Shown: piece after piece, positions 44,504-58,466 of the stretch
How positions within the stretch are numbered: the first letter of the stretch is position 1
How the letters are laid out: the number at the start of each line of letters is the position of its first letter
NCBI GenBank assembly: GCA_050084985.1
Contig: JBITNC010000001.1
Span: 20,274,001 to 20,338,000 of the forward strand
Reading direction: 5' to 3'
Length of the DNA: 64,000 bases
Source: Nageia nagi
Taxonomy: Eukaryota; Pinophyta
Notes under the pieces: model-generated
Database searches by the model: none
What the model was told of the DNA's origin: nothing
Seen by the model: only the letters and a program-made list of their open reading frames with translations
Program-made: the position numbers and the translations under genes

Positions 44504-46390
44504 CCAAACATAGGTCCTACTATATCCCCTTTTTCACACCAGTTGACATTTATATACTAAATAAAAAGGGGTAAACTTTGTATTTGCTTTTCTGATTTAT
44601 GTTTTCAGAGTGCATATAAGAGTGGGTAGAAAAGGTTAAATGCATGTTTTTTATTAATTTACTTTATGTATAATGTTATGTATTTATTTTCATGTTTTGG
44701 GTGAAGGGTACGTACACATTAATACTTTTTATCTTGTCTACTTATGCTCTCCCTTTGCACTTCATGCGATCTAAGGTGACCAGAATAGACCCGATAAGAA
44801 GAAGTAATTAATTCTTCTTTTCTTTCACATTCACACTATCATTAATTTGGTTAATTTATCCACACATAGTGACCTCTTACCAAGTCTGCCCTTACCACTC
44901 CATTGGAGGTCGAAGGGATATGTGACTAGTAAGAGGAGGTAATTTACTACACATAATACTTCCATAATTGGAAGGAGTAAATGAATCACACTTAATTTGG
45001 AATGAACCTAAAGGAAATAAATCGGGTTTGGATAAATCATATTAAAAGGTTAATGAATTGGATGGATTCGAATACACTAAGTACTTTCACTTAACAAAGT
45101 ATGCTCTCACTTTTGTGCCTCAAGTGATCTTAAGTGATTAGAAATAAGTTAAGTGAAAGAGGTAAAATTTATTCATATTTCATTTTGGAAATATACTTTA
45201 CATTAAAACTCTTAAAGATGTCTGCCCTTAACACTCCATTGGAGGTCGAAGGGATATGTGACTCTTGGAGGAGTAATTGAACCTCACTTAACTAATTTAT
45301 CTACACTTAATGACTTCTTACCAAGTCTACTCTTACCACTCCATTCGAGGTCGAAGAGATATGTGACTAGTAAGAAGAGGGAATTTATCACACATAATAC
45401 TTCCATAGCTAGAAGGGGTTAATGAATGTCATTAAAAGGTTGGATAATGAATCACATTATAATTAAAAAGAACAACAGGGTTTATTAAGGTCAAGATTCA
45501 CTTAAAATAAACTTTTGATTGTATCACATTAAGATAAGATAAGTAAATGAACATGAATATTTGGGAGGGTAGTATGCATAAATGTATTTTACTCATTTAA
45601 ATGCATTTCATAAGGCCTTAAAGGAATAATTGAACATTAACAAGTTGGATGTCACTACCAACTGTTAATTCTTACTTCTTTATACCCACCGACATAACAC
45701 ACTTGAATCCATAGAGCCAAGTTACACTTGGAGGTGATGACCAAGGTGACTTTCCCATAGGTAGGAGTCAAAAAAGGAGACTCATCTAGAACCAAGCCAA
45801 AAGCCATAGAGACTTGTAAACATTACTTAGAATTACCCAACCTACCTTGTTTAACATTTGACTAGTCAAAACAAATTAAGAAAATTAAAAGACTAAAAAT
45901 GAACAACTCATATCGTTCATTTCAGATATTTAAAAATATGTGAAAAACTTAAAAAAGATAATCATATCGTTAGAAGAAAAACTTGCATGTAGAGTGTTTA
46001 TGCATTGAATTGTCTTTTCGAAAATATAAACATAAAAGATAAAAATAAAATTTCTTTTACGATGTTTGTTTATATAATCCTAAAAAGAAAAAGAAAAATG
46101 TTCAAATACTCAATTGACATGTTTCATTTATGGAATGATATAATAGGTTATACAAAGGAATAGGTTTAAAAGATGATTAAAAGTTGATTTTATTTAAGTT
46201 TTTTACTTTGAACCCCCTTTGTAACAAATAGAAACATAGGCATGTGTCAATCACTCTAGATCCATACAAATCTTGAATTGTTGAGAACAATTAAAAGGCC
46301 TTTGAATTTTATCATTATGAGGTTTGTCTTGGTTGCACTTTTAAATTATGTTCCTTTTCCTATCAAAGTAAAACCAAAAATATAGAGACT
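44504..46390 (+). other. N copy 2 leader, noncoding
   Basis: Near-identical counterpart of 17557-19448, including the three-copy inverted-end repeat (44870-45390). No frame of its own. Confidence 0.6.
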
Positions 46391-47780
46391 ATGGTCACAT
46401 CTTGCCAAGACAACCTTAGATACTTATTCTACTTCAAAGGTCATGAAGAGTGATTTTATATTGACATTGAAGAGCTTTTACCATACTTATTAGAGATAGA
46501 ACAATGTACCATACCTCTTCTTCAATCATCAGAAAGCCTTGTTAGATCCCATGAAGAGTTAGAGTATAGTTCTTCCATTCCTTCAGCCTCATCATGGGAT
46601 GAATATGATTTTAAAGAAGAGGAGCTTGACATGAATCTTGAAGACCTTTTAGAGCATTCCTCAGAATTGCAATTTCATTCTCCTCCCCTTCTTAAGGCTA
46701 CAAGACCTTCTATCGATTCCCATGAATCTCATAATATTCTTGAGTTCAAGGATGAAACTTGTTCACTCTCATCATAAGTAGAAATTGAAGAGCCTCACAT
46801 AAGAATTAAAAAATCCATAGATTGTATTATTGAATCTCAAGAATTTCAATCACAAAGAAATGAAAAATATAAAAATAAAATTTCCAAAGCTAACACACAT
46901 GAGCTTAGGAATGAACATCCATGTGGGGAAACAACACATCATGATAACGATACAAAGTTTTATGAGGATGAATGTTGTTCAAACCCACTAAAAATACCTT
47001 CAAAATATCAAACTAGCTTGATAAAAAGTTGGGAATGTGATAAAAAAGATAGCCCTATAACAAATAAATTACTTAGGAATATTTTCTATGATGAAAAAGC
47101 TAAGAATATTTGGCAAAGGGAATCCCATAAACAACAACAAGCATGTTCTTCTCATGATCAACATGACAAAACCTTCAATGAGTTTGTTGACAAAATGGGA
47201 CAAGAAGAGATGAGGCAAAAGCATGATGTAAAAACTTATGCAAACCAAAAGAGTCAAGCTTGGGCACAATTATCATCACCTCTTAATTACCAAGTAGGGA
47301 TATATCAAGACTCTTACTCTAATCAACAAAGAGAATTGCCTCTTGAGAGTTTAGATTATCAAACTCAAAGCCCCTCTTCACAAGCTAGGATAACTGACCC
47401 CACCTATCAAAAAACACTTCATAGGGCTAGGTCTTGTATGGAAGATTTTGATAGAATGACCTTATATTCAGTAAGAACCTCACAAACAAATCCTTAATGT
47501 AAGATCTCAAACAAATTCTTCTATGATCCTTATTCCTATGAGAAACCCTCATCACAAGAAAAATGTAGAAAAGCTTTAGCTAAACAATTCAAGGTAGGAG
47601 AGATACCCTCTTTTGCAGAGTTGTAGGCAAAGAGAAAACACATAGAGAGAGATTATGAAGAAACTATAAACTTTAGTAAAAGATATGAAGATGTTCAAAG
47701 TAATTTAGAAGAGGAAGCCAAACTTAAAGAAAAGAATATAGAACTCAAAGAAAAAGAAAAGCAAGAGCTTGAGAAACAAT
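46391..47780 (+). pseudogene. N copy 2 gag N-terminal extension, broken
   Basis: From ATG 46391 the frame reads MVTSCQDNL, hits TGA after GHEE, then continues in frame as FYIDIEELLPYLLEIEQC, unlike copy 1, which has an extra T. Further stops include TAA where copy 1 has CAA (about 46777). The part at 47018-47497 is a clean 159-residue frame (KSWECDKKDSPITNKLLRNI, QAWAQLSSPLNYQV) that in copy 1 is shifted at 20145. A coiled-coil-like Lys/Glu stretch follows to the TGA at about 47780. Confidence 0.65.
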
Positions 47781-48049
47781 GACAAATTTTTGATAAGGTA
47801 AAACAAGAAGTTCGAAATAGTTGGTTACTTCATGAGAAGTCTCAACAAAATAAAGTACAACCATCTACAACTCTTAGAAATCTAATGCAAGGGAATCATT
47901 TACCTTCTAATCTTCCATCATTATCATCTTCATCATTGTTATCAAGATCTCTTTATGATGATGAATCTTATAATTCAAACCTGAAGTTAGAAAGAAACAC
48001 CAATCATAGAAGATATCGAAAACATCCTCAAGGTAGCTAGACAGATAAA

Positions 48050-48660
48050 GAATTAGAAGATTTCATGAAGGATTTCATGAATAAAGAAATGAACATATCA
48101 AGGTTAAAGAAGTTGACATATGACAATATTTGCAATGAACCCATCCATCCAAGTGTCCCTAAGAAGAAATTACCTTACAACTTTGAAATACCTAAGATAA
48201 TTCCTTTTACAGGAAATAAGGATCCTAAGGAACATTTAAGGTGGTTTAAGTTTTCAAATTACTTAATTTCTAATGATGAGGTCTTGATGATACATTTGTT
48301 CCCCATGACGCTTGTAGCCCAAGTCGTGGAATGGTATAATAATTTACCATGACATAGTATTCATTCATTTTCCCAATTGGCAAACTTGTTCTTACAACAT
48401 TTTAGGATCTATATCAAAGAGGAATCTTCTATTATGGATCTTATAGAACTAAAACAATCTCAAAATGAATCAATTGTTGACTTTGTTTTATGATGGAAGG
48501 ATATACTCTATGACATGCCCTATACCTTACCTCAAGAGGAGTTAGTTACATTATTCAGTTAAAATTGTTTAAGGCCTATAGCTAGTATATTACAAATCCA
48601 ACGATATAATACTCTCGAAGAAGTTATTGCTCAGGCAGTTATAATTGAGAAGGTCAAAAT
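48050..48660 (+). pseudogene. N copy 2 Gag core
   Basis: The frame at 48065-48352 encodes MNISRLKKLTYDNICNEPIH, KIIPFTGNKDPKEHLRWFKF and LVAQVVEWYNNLP, then TGA. After it HSFSQLANLFLQHFRIYIKE continues in the same frame, so here one stop, rather than the base loss of copy 1, breaks the core. Confidence 0.82.
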
Positions 48661-49032
48661 TGAATATGGGTGAAATAGAAATTATGAGGAAAGAAAAATA
48701 TAACAAAAATGAGTATTGTAATTATCACCATCAAAGAGGTCATAGTACAAAAAATTGTCTAGCATTCAGAAATAGAACTCAAAATTCAATCAAAGATAAT
48801 AACTTGGAATTTGAAGACCATACTTCTATTTTAGATCAATATTTAAAAAATTATCAAGACTCACTTCCTTCATATCAAGTAAATATATGTATCTATTGTA
48901 CCTAATTACAGTCAAGTGACACCCACCTGGAATCCAAGTAATCAACCTATTATAAGAATAGTTGGAGTTGATACTAGAACTTAAAACATACAAGAAAAAC
49001 AAATTGATATATCATATAATCAAAAATCCAAA
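48661..49032 (+). pseudogene. N copy 2 nucleocapsid region with Cys/His knuckle
   Basis: The frame 48645-48905 holds CNYHHQRGHSTKNC, the CHHC knuckle, then a shift near 48890 (ATATATGTATC against ATATAGTATC in copy 1) and a stop. It is otherwise the same as 21741-22150. Confidence 0.8.
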
Positions 49033-49458
49033 ATGCAAGTTCCTCCATTGATACATCAGCCTATAATTTCTTTTTATGACCATGAGAGACAACCAAATAA
49101 GGGACTTCAAGGGTTAGATCCATCTCTCCATGTCATTGGTAAAGTAACTGGTAAAATTATTAAGAGGATATTAATAGACGAAGGGTCAGATGTCAATATC
49201 ATATCTACATCAGCATATCACAAATTGAATCTTCCCTTCTCTCATATTTCTTTACCATCATTACAAATAAAGGCATTTAATAATGCCTTATGTTCAACAA
49301 TAGGGTCGATAGTGTTACCCATCACCATTGGATGTAAGATGATACAAACATCATTATATATCATCGAAGGAAACATTGAACAATATAATATTATTTTAGG
49401 TAGACCATGGATTCAAGAAATGGAATGTGTCCCATGGTTGTCTAAAATACATTCATGA
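49033..49458 (+). pseudogene. N copy 2 protease, nearly intact
   Basis: The 141-residue frame has the whole protease: ILIDEGSDVNIISTSAYHKL, LCSTIGSIVLPITIGCKMIQ (the CAA kept here) and YNIILGRPWIQEMECVP. Eleven bases (CTACATTTCAT in copy 1) are missing after CCCAT at about 49434, shifting the frame at the very end. The catalytic half is undamaged. Confidence 0.88.
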
Positions 49459-49825
49459 GGGAATACTCCATTGTGTACGAAGGGATGAAAATTCATACTC
49501 ACATTATGATATTACAAAATCATCGAAAATGAAACCTCCTATGCAAAAGTCAAAGGGGAAATCATCATCCATCTCTGCTAGGCAAGGGCATAATCATAAA
49601 GATATGAGATGGGAATTAAAATCCAAAGATGATTACATCGATGGAATGCAATATTTGGAACAACCTAAGAGGGTGGTAGATCATATAATGAAAGAAAACC
49701 TAAAGCCTAAGTCAATAAAATATGATAAGTATGGACATCATGTTTATCACCACCAACTGGGGCATGATACTAAACATTGCCACCAATTAAATCATGCCTT
49801 TCATGATTTGATGGATGATAGATGA
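49459..49825 (+). pseudogene. N copy 2 frame after protease with second knuckle-like motif
   Basis: The 49427-49825 frame: HCVRRDENSYSHYDITKSSK, then QKSKGKSSSISARQGHNHKD and HHVYHHQLGHDTKHCHQLNH. The H-x2-H-x4-H-x4-C spacing is complete here. It ends with TGA (CGA in copy 1) after LMDDR. Confidence 0.6.
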
Positions 49826-52022
49826 TTTGAAGTAGATATACCTTTATTGATAAATAATAATTTACATAATCTACAAAATACATACATACATTCCACACAA
49901 TTAAACAATGATGAATTATGTTATTTGCATAAGGATATTCAATCTCCCTCACATCGTTCACATTAGGGCAATCATCCCCCATCTTACTTTTGATCTCCTC
50001 ATGTTTTACATAGATCACATTGGGGAAATTTCCCTCCATCATATTAAAAAAAAAAAATCATCAAAACATGATTTAGAAATCACACAAACATCAAAATGTG
50101 ATTAAAAACTAAAATGATCATATCTGATTTTGAAATAGGTTATAATATGTTTATTGCATTTCCATGTCTTTCCCTTTTTCAACCTCATATTCATCCCCCA
50201 TTATGTTGGAATATTTGAGTATCAGATTATATTCTAACAATTCATCAAGGCATATATACTATACATTATCCATGATCACTTCCATACCATTATACAAATA
50301 CGTTTAATACTTATTGTAAAAGAAATAGTTTCTGAAATTAATATTCTTATTGAATTTACCAACCTTCATCATGAAATTTTTGAAACTTCGGATGATAAAC
50401 AAACATGACTATGATACACTTAAGGTTATTACAGACTCATACACATCTTCACATTTAAATAATCTTAAAACAGTCAAGAATGAGGTGTTACAAGAGCATG
50501 ATTTCGAGTGAAAGTATTACATGTTCATCCTATTATTCGCTTCATCTCGAACCCAAGAATCATTTGATAGTTTTTTAAAAAAAAAATTACTACATCATAT
50601 CAATGATTCTTGGCTGATTACAATATCCTCTATTGGGGCTATGGATGCCTAACTGGCAAGGTTGTAGTAGGATCAAAGGGTTAATCCTCATCGGGGCTAT
50701 GGATGCCTATCTGGCAATGGGGCATACCTTATGAGTGGCAACATGTCCATATTGGTTAGTGACATTCTTTCCTATGGACCTCTGTACGTTTCATATGGAT
50801 GAACTAGCTTATATATTTTATGCTCTTGCAACATTTAGTTTGAGATTGTCTAGAGATGGAAATAAACATCATTGCACACACATGAGTCTATGATAATTTT
50901 GAAAACATCATGACTTTGTTTTATATCATCTAAAGAAGAAAAAATCTAATGGTGATTGGTTAATATGGTCAACTTGAATATTATGATCATTACATTTCTT
51001 CATCATCCCATGCCTCCATCACATACTATTTATTATTACATAGTAATTAATATTACACTTATATTTATCAATGCCTTGATGAGTTGATTAGTTTATCTCT
51101 CTAAATACCCAATACATCCTATGTCTATTCATTTGTTATACTATTTTCATATTAACATCCACCATCCCTCCATACACATTATACTATACCAACTTTCATA
51201 TTTTATTATCCAACATCCATATATTTCTTAATCCATCTTTACTGATTATTAAATTTGAGGTGTTCCCATATTATTTGAGAAAAAGAGCGAGTAATTGCTC
51301 TTCCCATTAATATGGGAGTCAACATTGTTGTTGTTAAAACCTTTTGCTTCTATTCTTATCTACAAGTTTAAGCAAGAAATTGCACTTAGTAGATTGATAA
51401 AAGTTAACCCTAGAACATTGTTAAATTTTATAGCTTCCATTATTCTTTGGGATCGAGAATAAGAAATTATTCTCCCCATTGAATTGGAAGTCAATGTTCT
51501 TTTCCTATCATATCCCATCCATTTCAACTCCCTAGAACATCATTAAAAAGCTTCCATCATTCCTTGGGATTGAGAGTAAGAAATTGCTCTTCCCTTTGGA
51601 TTGGAAGTCGATGTTCTTCTCTCCTTTCCATTCATTATCATCTACCCATAAATTGAATGTGTGTTACATCTTGTTCTATATCCTTTGTACATGTTATCAA
51701 AAAATAAAAAGTATTAGTAGACAAGTTTGGTAAATGATACAATCTAATACTGTAATTTTTCAAATCATTATCCTTAAATTTGAAGATATTTAATAATATC
51801 AAAATCAACATTTAAAAAATAAAAATACAATAATAATCCCATACGTCTTTGATTGGATACGTGTTATCATCATTTTCCTTATCATGAATCTTTGATGATA
51901 TCAAATTATAAATAGTTCCATCCTAAAGTCTTTGATGGGGCAATTACCATTATTTTATTCATCATAAGTACTTGATTAGGTATATCAATATAAAATCCAT
52001 AAAAATATAAAACATATTTAAA

Positions 52023-52053
<31 letters not shown>

Positions 52054-53623
52054 ACAAAAAGGTCCTACAACTAGGTAAAATGGAGCTAATCATGAAAGAA
52101 ACACCAAGCACCTACAGTAATAAAACATCTCATCATTATCGATATGTTACAACATTTACAAAATCGTGAGTGGGGCACTAAGAAATCCATTATATATAGG
52201 AAATGTATCCATGACAACAATGCAAGATGAAAATCATGTATCACATATGCATTTACGTTTATGAAAAAATCGTATGTGATTACACACAAGTGTCAACCAT
52301 TCGTCATATTCATACATCACATATATGTACTCATGGGAATAAGTCAAAACATGAAGAAGATAACCAAATAAACATGCAAACTCGATCATAAATAATTTCA
52401 TCATGAATCCTTGATAGGACAAACACCATTTATTATTTATGATCTTACAATGAATCACGAACTTCCTATTTCAAATCATATGTCATGTTATGCATGTTTA
52501 GTCATCACTTATTGTTATATGTATTCAGGAAACCCTAGTCATCAAAAAACATGATTCCAATGATTTTTGTAAAACCTATTCTTCTAGAGTAATAACATAA
52601 GAATCAAAATTCAAATCAGTGCACACAAAGGGGACTTCATGTCATATACCTGACTCAGCTCCATACATTCCCTTGGGATAAACATAAGACACCCATGTAA
52701 TGATATATGGAAACAAGCCTTTAGTACCTATTTGGTGTACAACCAATGTGTGTTCAAAATACTTCAATTGCAAAGCTCAAGAAATCATACTTGGATAATT
52801 AGGGTAAATACAACTTCCTATGACCTAAAATCAAACCTTATGTTCACCTATAAATGATTGCAACAAATAGGTTAAAATCATTCATACATTCATCTTACTT
52901 GTTCACTAGCTAATATGTATTAGTTTTTTTAATAGTCTATCATCATTGTCATTGACATCATTAGTTAGTTCAAAAGGGGCCATAATGCTAAGATCAACAC
53001 CACAATCAAAGTAAGCCCGTGATCACATAGTAAGACCATGATTATGTCTCTCTTAAAATGTTCCCAAATTAATTGCAAAACATTGTTAATTACAAAATCA
53101 AAATTTATATGTCTACTCATGGTTAAGGTAATTAAAATTACTTATAACCTAAAATAAGATATTTATACTCAATATGATTCTAAAATACTTATGCAAAAGA
53201 TCATCATGAAACCCATTTTGCTGGGTCAAAAGCAGAGAAAAATGAAAGATGACTTGTATATACAAAACAAGCTTCCTATCACATACTCGCTTCGGCATGT
53301 GGAGACAAACTAGAGTCTTGTCATGTAACTACCATAAATAGCACATAGTATGGAGATAAACACAAGTGAAGTTTTGATATACAACATCACTATCTCAAAA
53401 TTGTATACATCAAATAAGCTTACCATCACATACTCGCTTCAATATGCAGAGACAAACTAGAGTCTTATCATGCAACTACCATAAACAACACATAGTATGG
53501 AGATTGACACAAGTGTAGTTTTGATGTATTACAATATCATTTTCAAAATGTATCAATTGCAAAAGTTAAAAAATCATATTCAGTCATGGCAAGGACTATC
53601 CTCATGACAACACCAGATGATGA

Positions 53624-53656
<33 letters not shown>

Positions 53657-54200
53657 CAAGTTTTGATTCAGAGAAGCTATAATTATATCCTACTAAAAGA
53701 TCTTAAGCTTTATACGAAAAAAAAAAGATTTTGATGATATTTCTTAAAAATATCGTTAACATTTACAAATATCAAAGAAGATAAAATGTGATGTATCATT
53801 GTTACAGGAGATCATCTTGAAACCTCGTTGTCGGGGACAAAGGACAACACCATCAAAAATCATATACTAAAGAAAACTTATATGGTACATGTGCGCTTAG
53901 TCATGCAAAATGACATAATAGAAATGTCATGCAATTGTCACACAAGCTCAACACATTATCATACTAAAAATAGTCACTTCTGAAGTATATTCAAATTTGT
54001 TTTCAAAACTACATCAAATGTTAATAGAAAACACATTTTATCATAATTTTATAAATCAAAATTTCAATTCATCTAAGAAATTGAGTCAAAACTTATATCA
54101 TAAAAAAGTAACAGTAAGCAATCAAGCAATAAAGCTTCTCATTCTATATTTTTGAAATCATCAACTGCATTTTTAGTTGATAATTCAAAAAGGGGCAAAA
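49826..54200 (+). other. N copy 2 noncoding 3' region
   Basis: Counterpart of 22968-26021 plus 40477-41694, with the stem-loop (50549-50615), the direct repeat with GCTATGGATGCCT (about 50637 and 50696), inverted-repeat units (51265-51625), a longer (AT)n run (52023-52053), the empty copia site (52959-52963), a second (AT)n run (53624-53651) and the polypurine tract before 54201. No RT or integrase. Confidence 0.72.
52959..52963 (+). other. Empty target site of C (CATTA)
   Basis: A single CATTA with flanks ATTGACAT and GTTAGTTCAAAAGG, matching 26014-26021 and 40477 onward in copy 1. Confidence 0.92.
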
Positions 54201-55239
54201 TGTAGACACCTAAGAATGTCCCTTTTTTAACTAGTAAACATTGAAATAATCATAACTCTTTGTGAAAATATAAAATAGGTTTAAAAACCATATTATTGAA
54301 TAGCTCTCATCAAGTACATGCAAAACTAGTGGTCACATGACCTCTTTTCGGTAAAAATTGGCTATTTGGCGATCATTTTAATATTATTGTAAAAATTGAA
54401 AACCAGTCGCTAGCAACCCAAAACAATTGCCGACGTTTTAGGATGATCACCGGCATCCACCTAGTAATCGTTGGTGACTTTGTAATAGCCAAACAAAAAC
54501 CAAAAATAGTAAAAGAAAGTTGTAACATCTCATCCTTCTGAGATACTAAGGATAGACGGGGTCAGTTATGACCTACAGTGGCATTTGAATCCAACCTTGC
54601 TTGCTATTTTAAGCTTATGATAAGCTTTGAATCCCTCTTACCAACCTTGGAAAGTTTCACCCAAAAATCTATAAATACAAGCCAAAACAAAACAATAAGG
54701 GACCCGAATTTGAAGTAATATTATGCTGCTACAATGAGATAAGACATTTTAGGCTTTTCTTCATTCCTTCTATGTCATGTTTGCTTCATGTTAAATCATT
54801 TATCATTTGTGAATAGGTATGTTTGATGGATTTGTCTTGACATGTGTGCAGGGTCCACAGGTGTTGAGATGCGTTGAGGATAGAAGATAATCAAAAAATT
54901 CAAAATAGTGGGTACTAGATTAGAGAAGGAAAATGGATACAAAAGGGTGTAGAAACTCTAACATCCGAATCTTGATTACTGACATTCCACATCAATCATC
55001 GGCATTCCACATCAATCACCAACGGCCTACCCAGGGTTGCTGGTGACCCTATATCACCCATATTTCCAATCTTAGATCATTTTAGCATACAAAACATAAT
55101 AAAAGCCCTTTTGTACAAGGCAACAGATTTAGAGATATGTTATTGTAATCGAGGTTTATCAAGAAGATCAATTAAAAATATGTTGTGTGTCTTAATATTT
55201 TGTCTTGTGTGCTCACAGGGGTTGATTTTCTAGTAAACA
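54201..55239 (+). repeat. N copy 2 3' LTR (LTR D)
   Basis: Full 1039 bp with TATAAATA and palindrome. It differs from LTR B clearly more (about 7 percent in the first 260 bases by eye) than the flanking E1/E4 copies differ from each other. Confidence 0.92.
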
Positions 55240-55570
55240 CTAATGATGATAACAAATTTGAGGCAAGGTCAAACTAGAAATATAACTAAGCACCATCATT
55301 GGGTTCCTAGAACCATTGCTAGGTTGAGGCTAGATTGGTGGTCTCATTATTCAAGAGGGTTCATCATTTGTCTCCTTTTGTGTGAATATCTCCTTCAATC
55401 ATCATCACATGTAAAGCACATGTTTGTATCTTTCATTTTCTAGTATTGATAGGTTAAGGTCAATTTGATTGCTGGTATTGCTCATCTTCATAATTGCATG
55501 TTTAATTTTTAATTGAATATTTTGTAATATACCCTAATTTAATAATTCATTTATTATTTTTTAGTATAAA
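55240..55570 (+). repeat. E1 3' LTR end, second copy
   Basis: Copy of 42734-43064, starting with the CTAAT duplicate, ending near AGTATAAA where E4 resumes. Confidence 0.85.
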
Positions 55571-58466
55571 TAGTAGCTATTCCAACTAGCTTTTTGAATA
55601 AACTATCATATGCTCTAATTCATAATGTGGCTTCTTCTAAGGGAGGTATTTCTATACCTTTCTCTTGAAGTTGTATCAAAAATTTATGAGAACACACATT
55701 AATAACTATTATCTACTAATATTATTTTTATTTCCCATCCTTTTATCATAGGTATGATATAAAAGGATAAAAATTCAATAATAATTTTTTTACTAAGTTT
55801 TACAGATCTATAAAATGAAATTCCATCATATTATTTAATAGATCTAAGTTTTTTATAAAAACATGGTGGTAGACATGAAATTCCATTAAATATTTTATTT
55901 TAAATAAAGCATATAATATCTCCCTTTGTGTTTTAGATGTAGATATGAGATCATACAAACTAATCTTAGTAAAGGTAGTTTTCAATTGCTCAATCATGAT
56001 ATACATTTTTGCATAAGGTCGGATACTTACTTATTTAGTAGTAACTAGATTTGGAATATTCCTTGCCTGCCACATTATTAATTCAACACAAATCTCTTTA
56101 TCGACATTTATATCTCTAGATCTAAATCTTTTTGATTAATATCATATCTCCCTTATGCAATAAGTTCCAAAATAGTATCTACTAATGCTTGACAAAAATT
56201 TGTAGAATGATCTTTTCTTTGATGATAAGTGTAATAAGCATCAAAAGTTTCCATTGGGACACTATCATCTTATGTAATTTTCTCTAATGGCTATAATAAA
56301 CCCCTCTTAATCATATCTCTCATAATAATTGTTTGCTGAATTAGAAATGTATGCTTTCTATCTCTTGTTGTAGCTAATCTTGTTAAGGTAGGGGGAGGTC
56401 TAGGTGCATCATTCATATTTACTATGTTTTCCTCCTTCTTTGTCCATGTCTTATAATTCTCCTTATTATAAGAAGTATATGTATAGTTTCCACCTCTTAA
56501 CTCAAGTAAACTTCCTCTTTTTGTAAAAATTAATTTACTAATACCAAAAATCCAATACTCTTATTAGTTGGAGCATGCAAATTAATGATTGACAAAATAG
56601 AATTTTTAAATATACCATAAATTTACTCTCATATAATTTACTATGAATAGATTGCCATACCTTTTTGAACCTCAAAATATACTTCTATAGGGTTTCATTA
56701 CTTCCTTGGCATAGGGCACATAACTCTATAATAGTTTCTTGCTCTTTGATATTATGCTTGTATTGAATGATAAATTCTTGTACCAATGACTTAAATGAAT
56801 CTATTGACCCCCCCCCCCCCCCAAACAAATTGTAGAACCATTGCCTATTTTCATCTTTTAAACTCCTTGGAAAAAAATTTACCATCAACTTCTCCTTTGA
56901 TCCCAATTTCAATAGCACTCCTCCTGAAAGCTAATAAGATGTTGCTTTAGGTCCTTTTCGCCACTAAACATATTGAACATGGAGGCCTTGTGATCATATT
57001 TTAGGGGATAATTGCAAATATCATACGACAAGGTTGATTTGAAGATACCATCATAATATTCCTATTTTTACTAAAATTTGTTGCTATTCTCAAGATTGGT
57101 TATTCTTGCAAGCAAAAGTAGATCTATAATTGACTAAATATTTTTGCTTGAACTTTGCATTAAAACCTCTTTCTTAGATATATCTTGCATTGATTTAGCT
57201 AAATTAATTACAATTTGCTTCATTTTTCATGTTGTTGATGGTGCAAAAATAGTCTATGCATATCAATAACAACATTAATCCTTCATAAAATCTTGCAATA
57301 TCTCATTGGTAGGGTAAGATTAATCGAAATAGTTGAGTTCACCAAAATGTTGACTAAAAATAATGTAATAAAAAAATAGAGCACTATTTTATCATAATAT
57401 AATATTGAAGCATATATTAGAGATATGTCATCATTACAAACATGATAAATAAGGTACCTTCATTAGATCTACATCCAAATGAAATAATAGGAATCATACA
57501 TTAATTGTAATAACAAAACATAAGAAATGAATGCCACCAATGACCTAGGAGCACATTATTAGTGGTGTGAAAGACGTATATCCAAAATTAGAAATTGAAA
57601 TACATGAAAGTGAAATGAAGGGCATAGAAATTGTATGAATAGGTGGTGTTGTAAAACACTATTATTGATCAAGTAGAATGATATTGCATGTCTTTGGTTA
57701 TGGACCCCTTTCATACCATTATGTTGCTTTTGATATTATTTTATAGCAACATTTTTATCCTCTTTGATTTTTGGGATAAATTCTATTTAAATTATTTATG
57801 ATATCTCTTTTGATATTTGGTACCTCTTACATTATACAATTGTCCATTACATTGATTACATTTCCTGATTTTGAATTGGGAGTGTTGGAACAATATTAGG
57901 TACAAAACATTGTAACAAAGAAACCTACGAAGGTTTGAAATATTTACAAGCTTATCTACAATGATTTAAGATCATATCCTATTAAGTCTATTATATCATT
58001 TTATTTTGTTTAGTATATTTAGGATTAGCGTCTAGGGTAGACCATAGGACATGCTTTACTTATGTATCAATTTCTTGTAATGTTTGGACAAGGAAAGGAA
58101 AACATTCTTTTGCATATAACAATTTTCTACCTTGTGGAATAGACAAGATTTTGGTGAGTACCTCTAATGCATTGGATGGGAGTTCATCATTTTCTTCTTG
58201 ATTATTATTTGCTTATTTTTGGGCTAAGTGGCTACAATCTTTTAGAGAACCATCATATTTTTTGTTTAGGTGTAGCCTTCATACTCTTTCACTTTTTCTT
58301 TGGTGTGTTGGCATAATTCTTGCATACCTTATTGTTATTAGGTTATACAATAATATACTTAGGGTTTTCTTTACCTAAAGTAATAGGTGTATCCATTTCT
58401 AAAACACTTGAAATGAATTACTAGTAAAGGATATAGCTATTTATCAAAAAAGTTGGATTCACCAAT
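55571..58466 (-). pseudogene. E4 gag and protease N-terminal half
   Basis: Minus strand, from 58466 down. The Gag core is at 56918-56685 (LGSKEKLMVNFFPRSLKDEN, WFYNLF, then SFKSLVQEFIIQYKHNIKEQ), with Gly from a run of 15 C at 56808-56822. A knuckle with its first Cys lost (TYHQRKDHSTNFC) lies at about 56180-56240. The spacer TTFTKISLYDLISTSKTQRE is at 56006-55800, and a broken protease start at about 55730-55571 continues in the fragment left of 2950. From 57100 to 58400 I see only broken sequence. Confidence 0.75.

Larger units (their letters stand above)
43734..55239 (+). mobile_element. LTR element N, copy 2 (tandem duplicate)
   Basis: The same insertion with the same CTAAT pair (43729-43733, 55240-55244) and the same content as copy 1, but without C. 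It is 11,506 bp; adding the 576 bp missing from its 5' LTR gives about 12.08 kb, matching copy 1. Coding sequence is near identical over long stretches (one difference in about 300 bp of protease). Confidence 0.92.
2951..55570 (+). mobile_element. Ty3/gypsy element E1 inserted in E4
   Basis: Plus-strand element bounded by related LTRs (2951-3641, and 15802-16210 continuing at 42734-43064). It includes gag, protease, the start of RT, integrase and a 3' untranslated region. Its RT/RNase H part is replaced by E2 and its 3' LTR is split by N. Because of the tandem duplication a second copy of the LTR end lies at 55240-55570. E1 and E4 LTRs are similar in sequence, so they belong to the same lineage. 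I could not find a clear target-site duplication. Confidence 0.8.

Noticed and set aside
43611-55570. Copy 2 of N as an independent insertion into a second E1 element
   Set aside because: The same target duplication, the same position in the LTR and a shared 863-bp E4 flank of equal length point to duplication of the segment.
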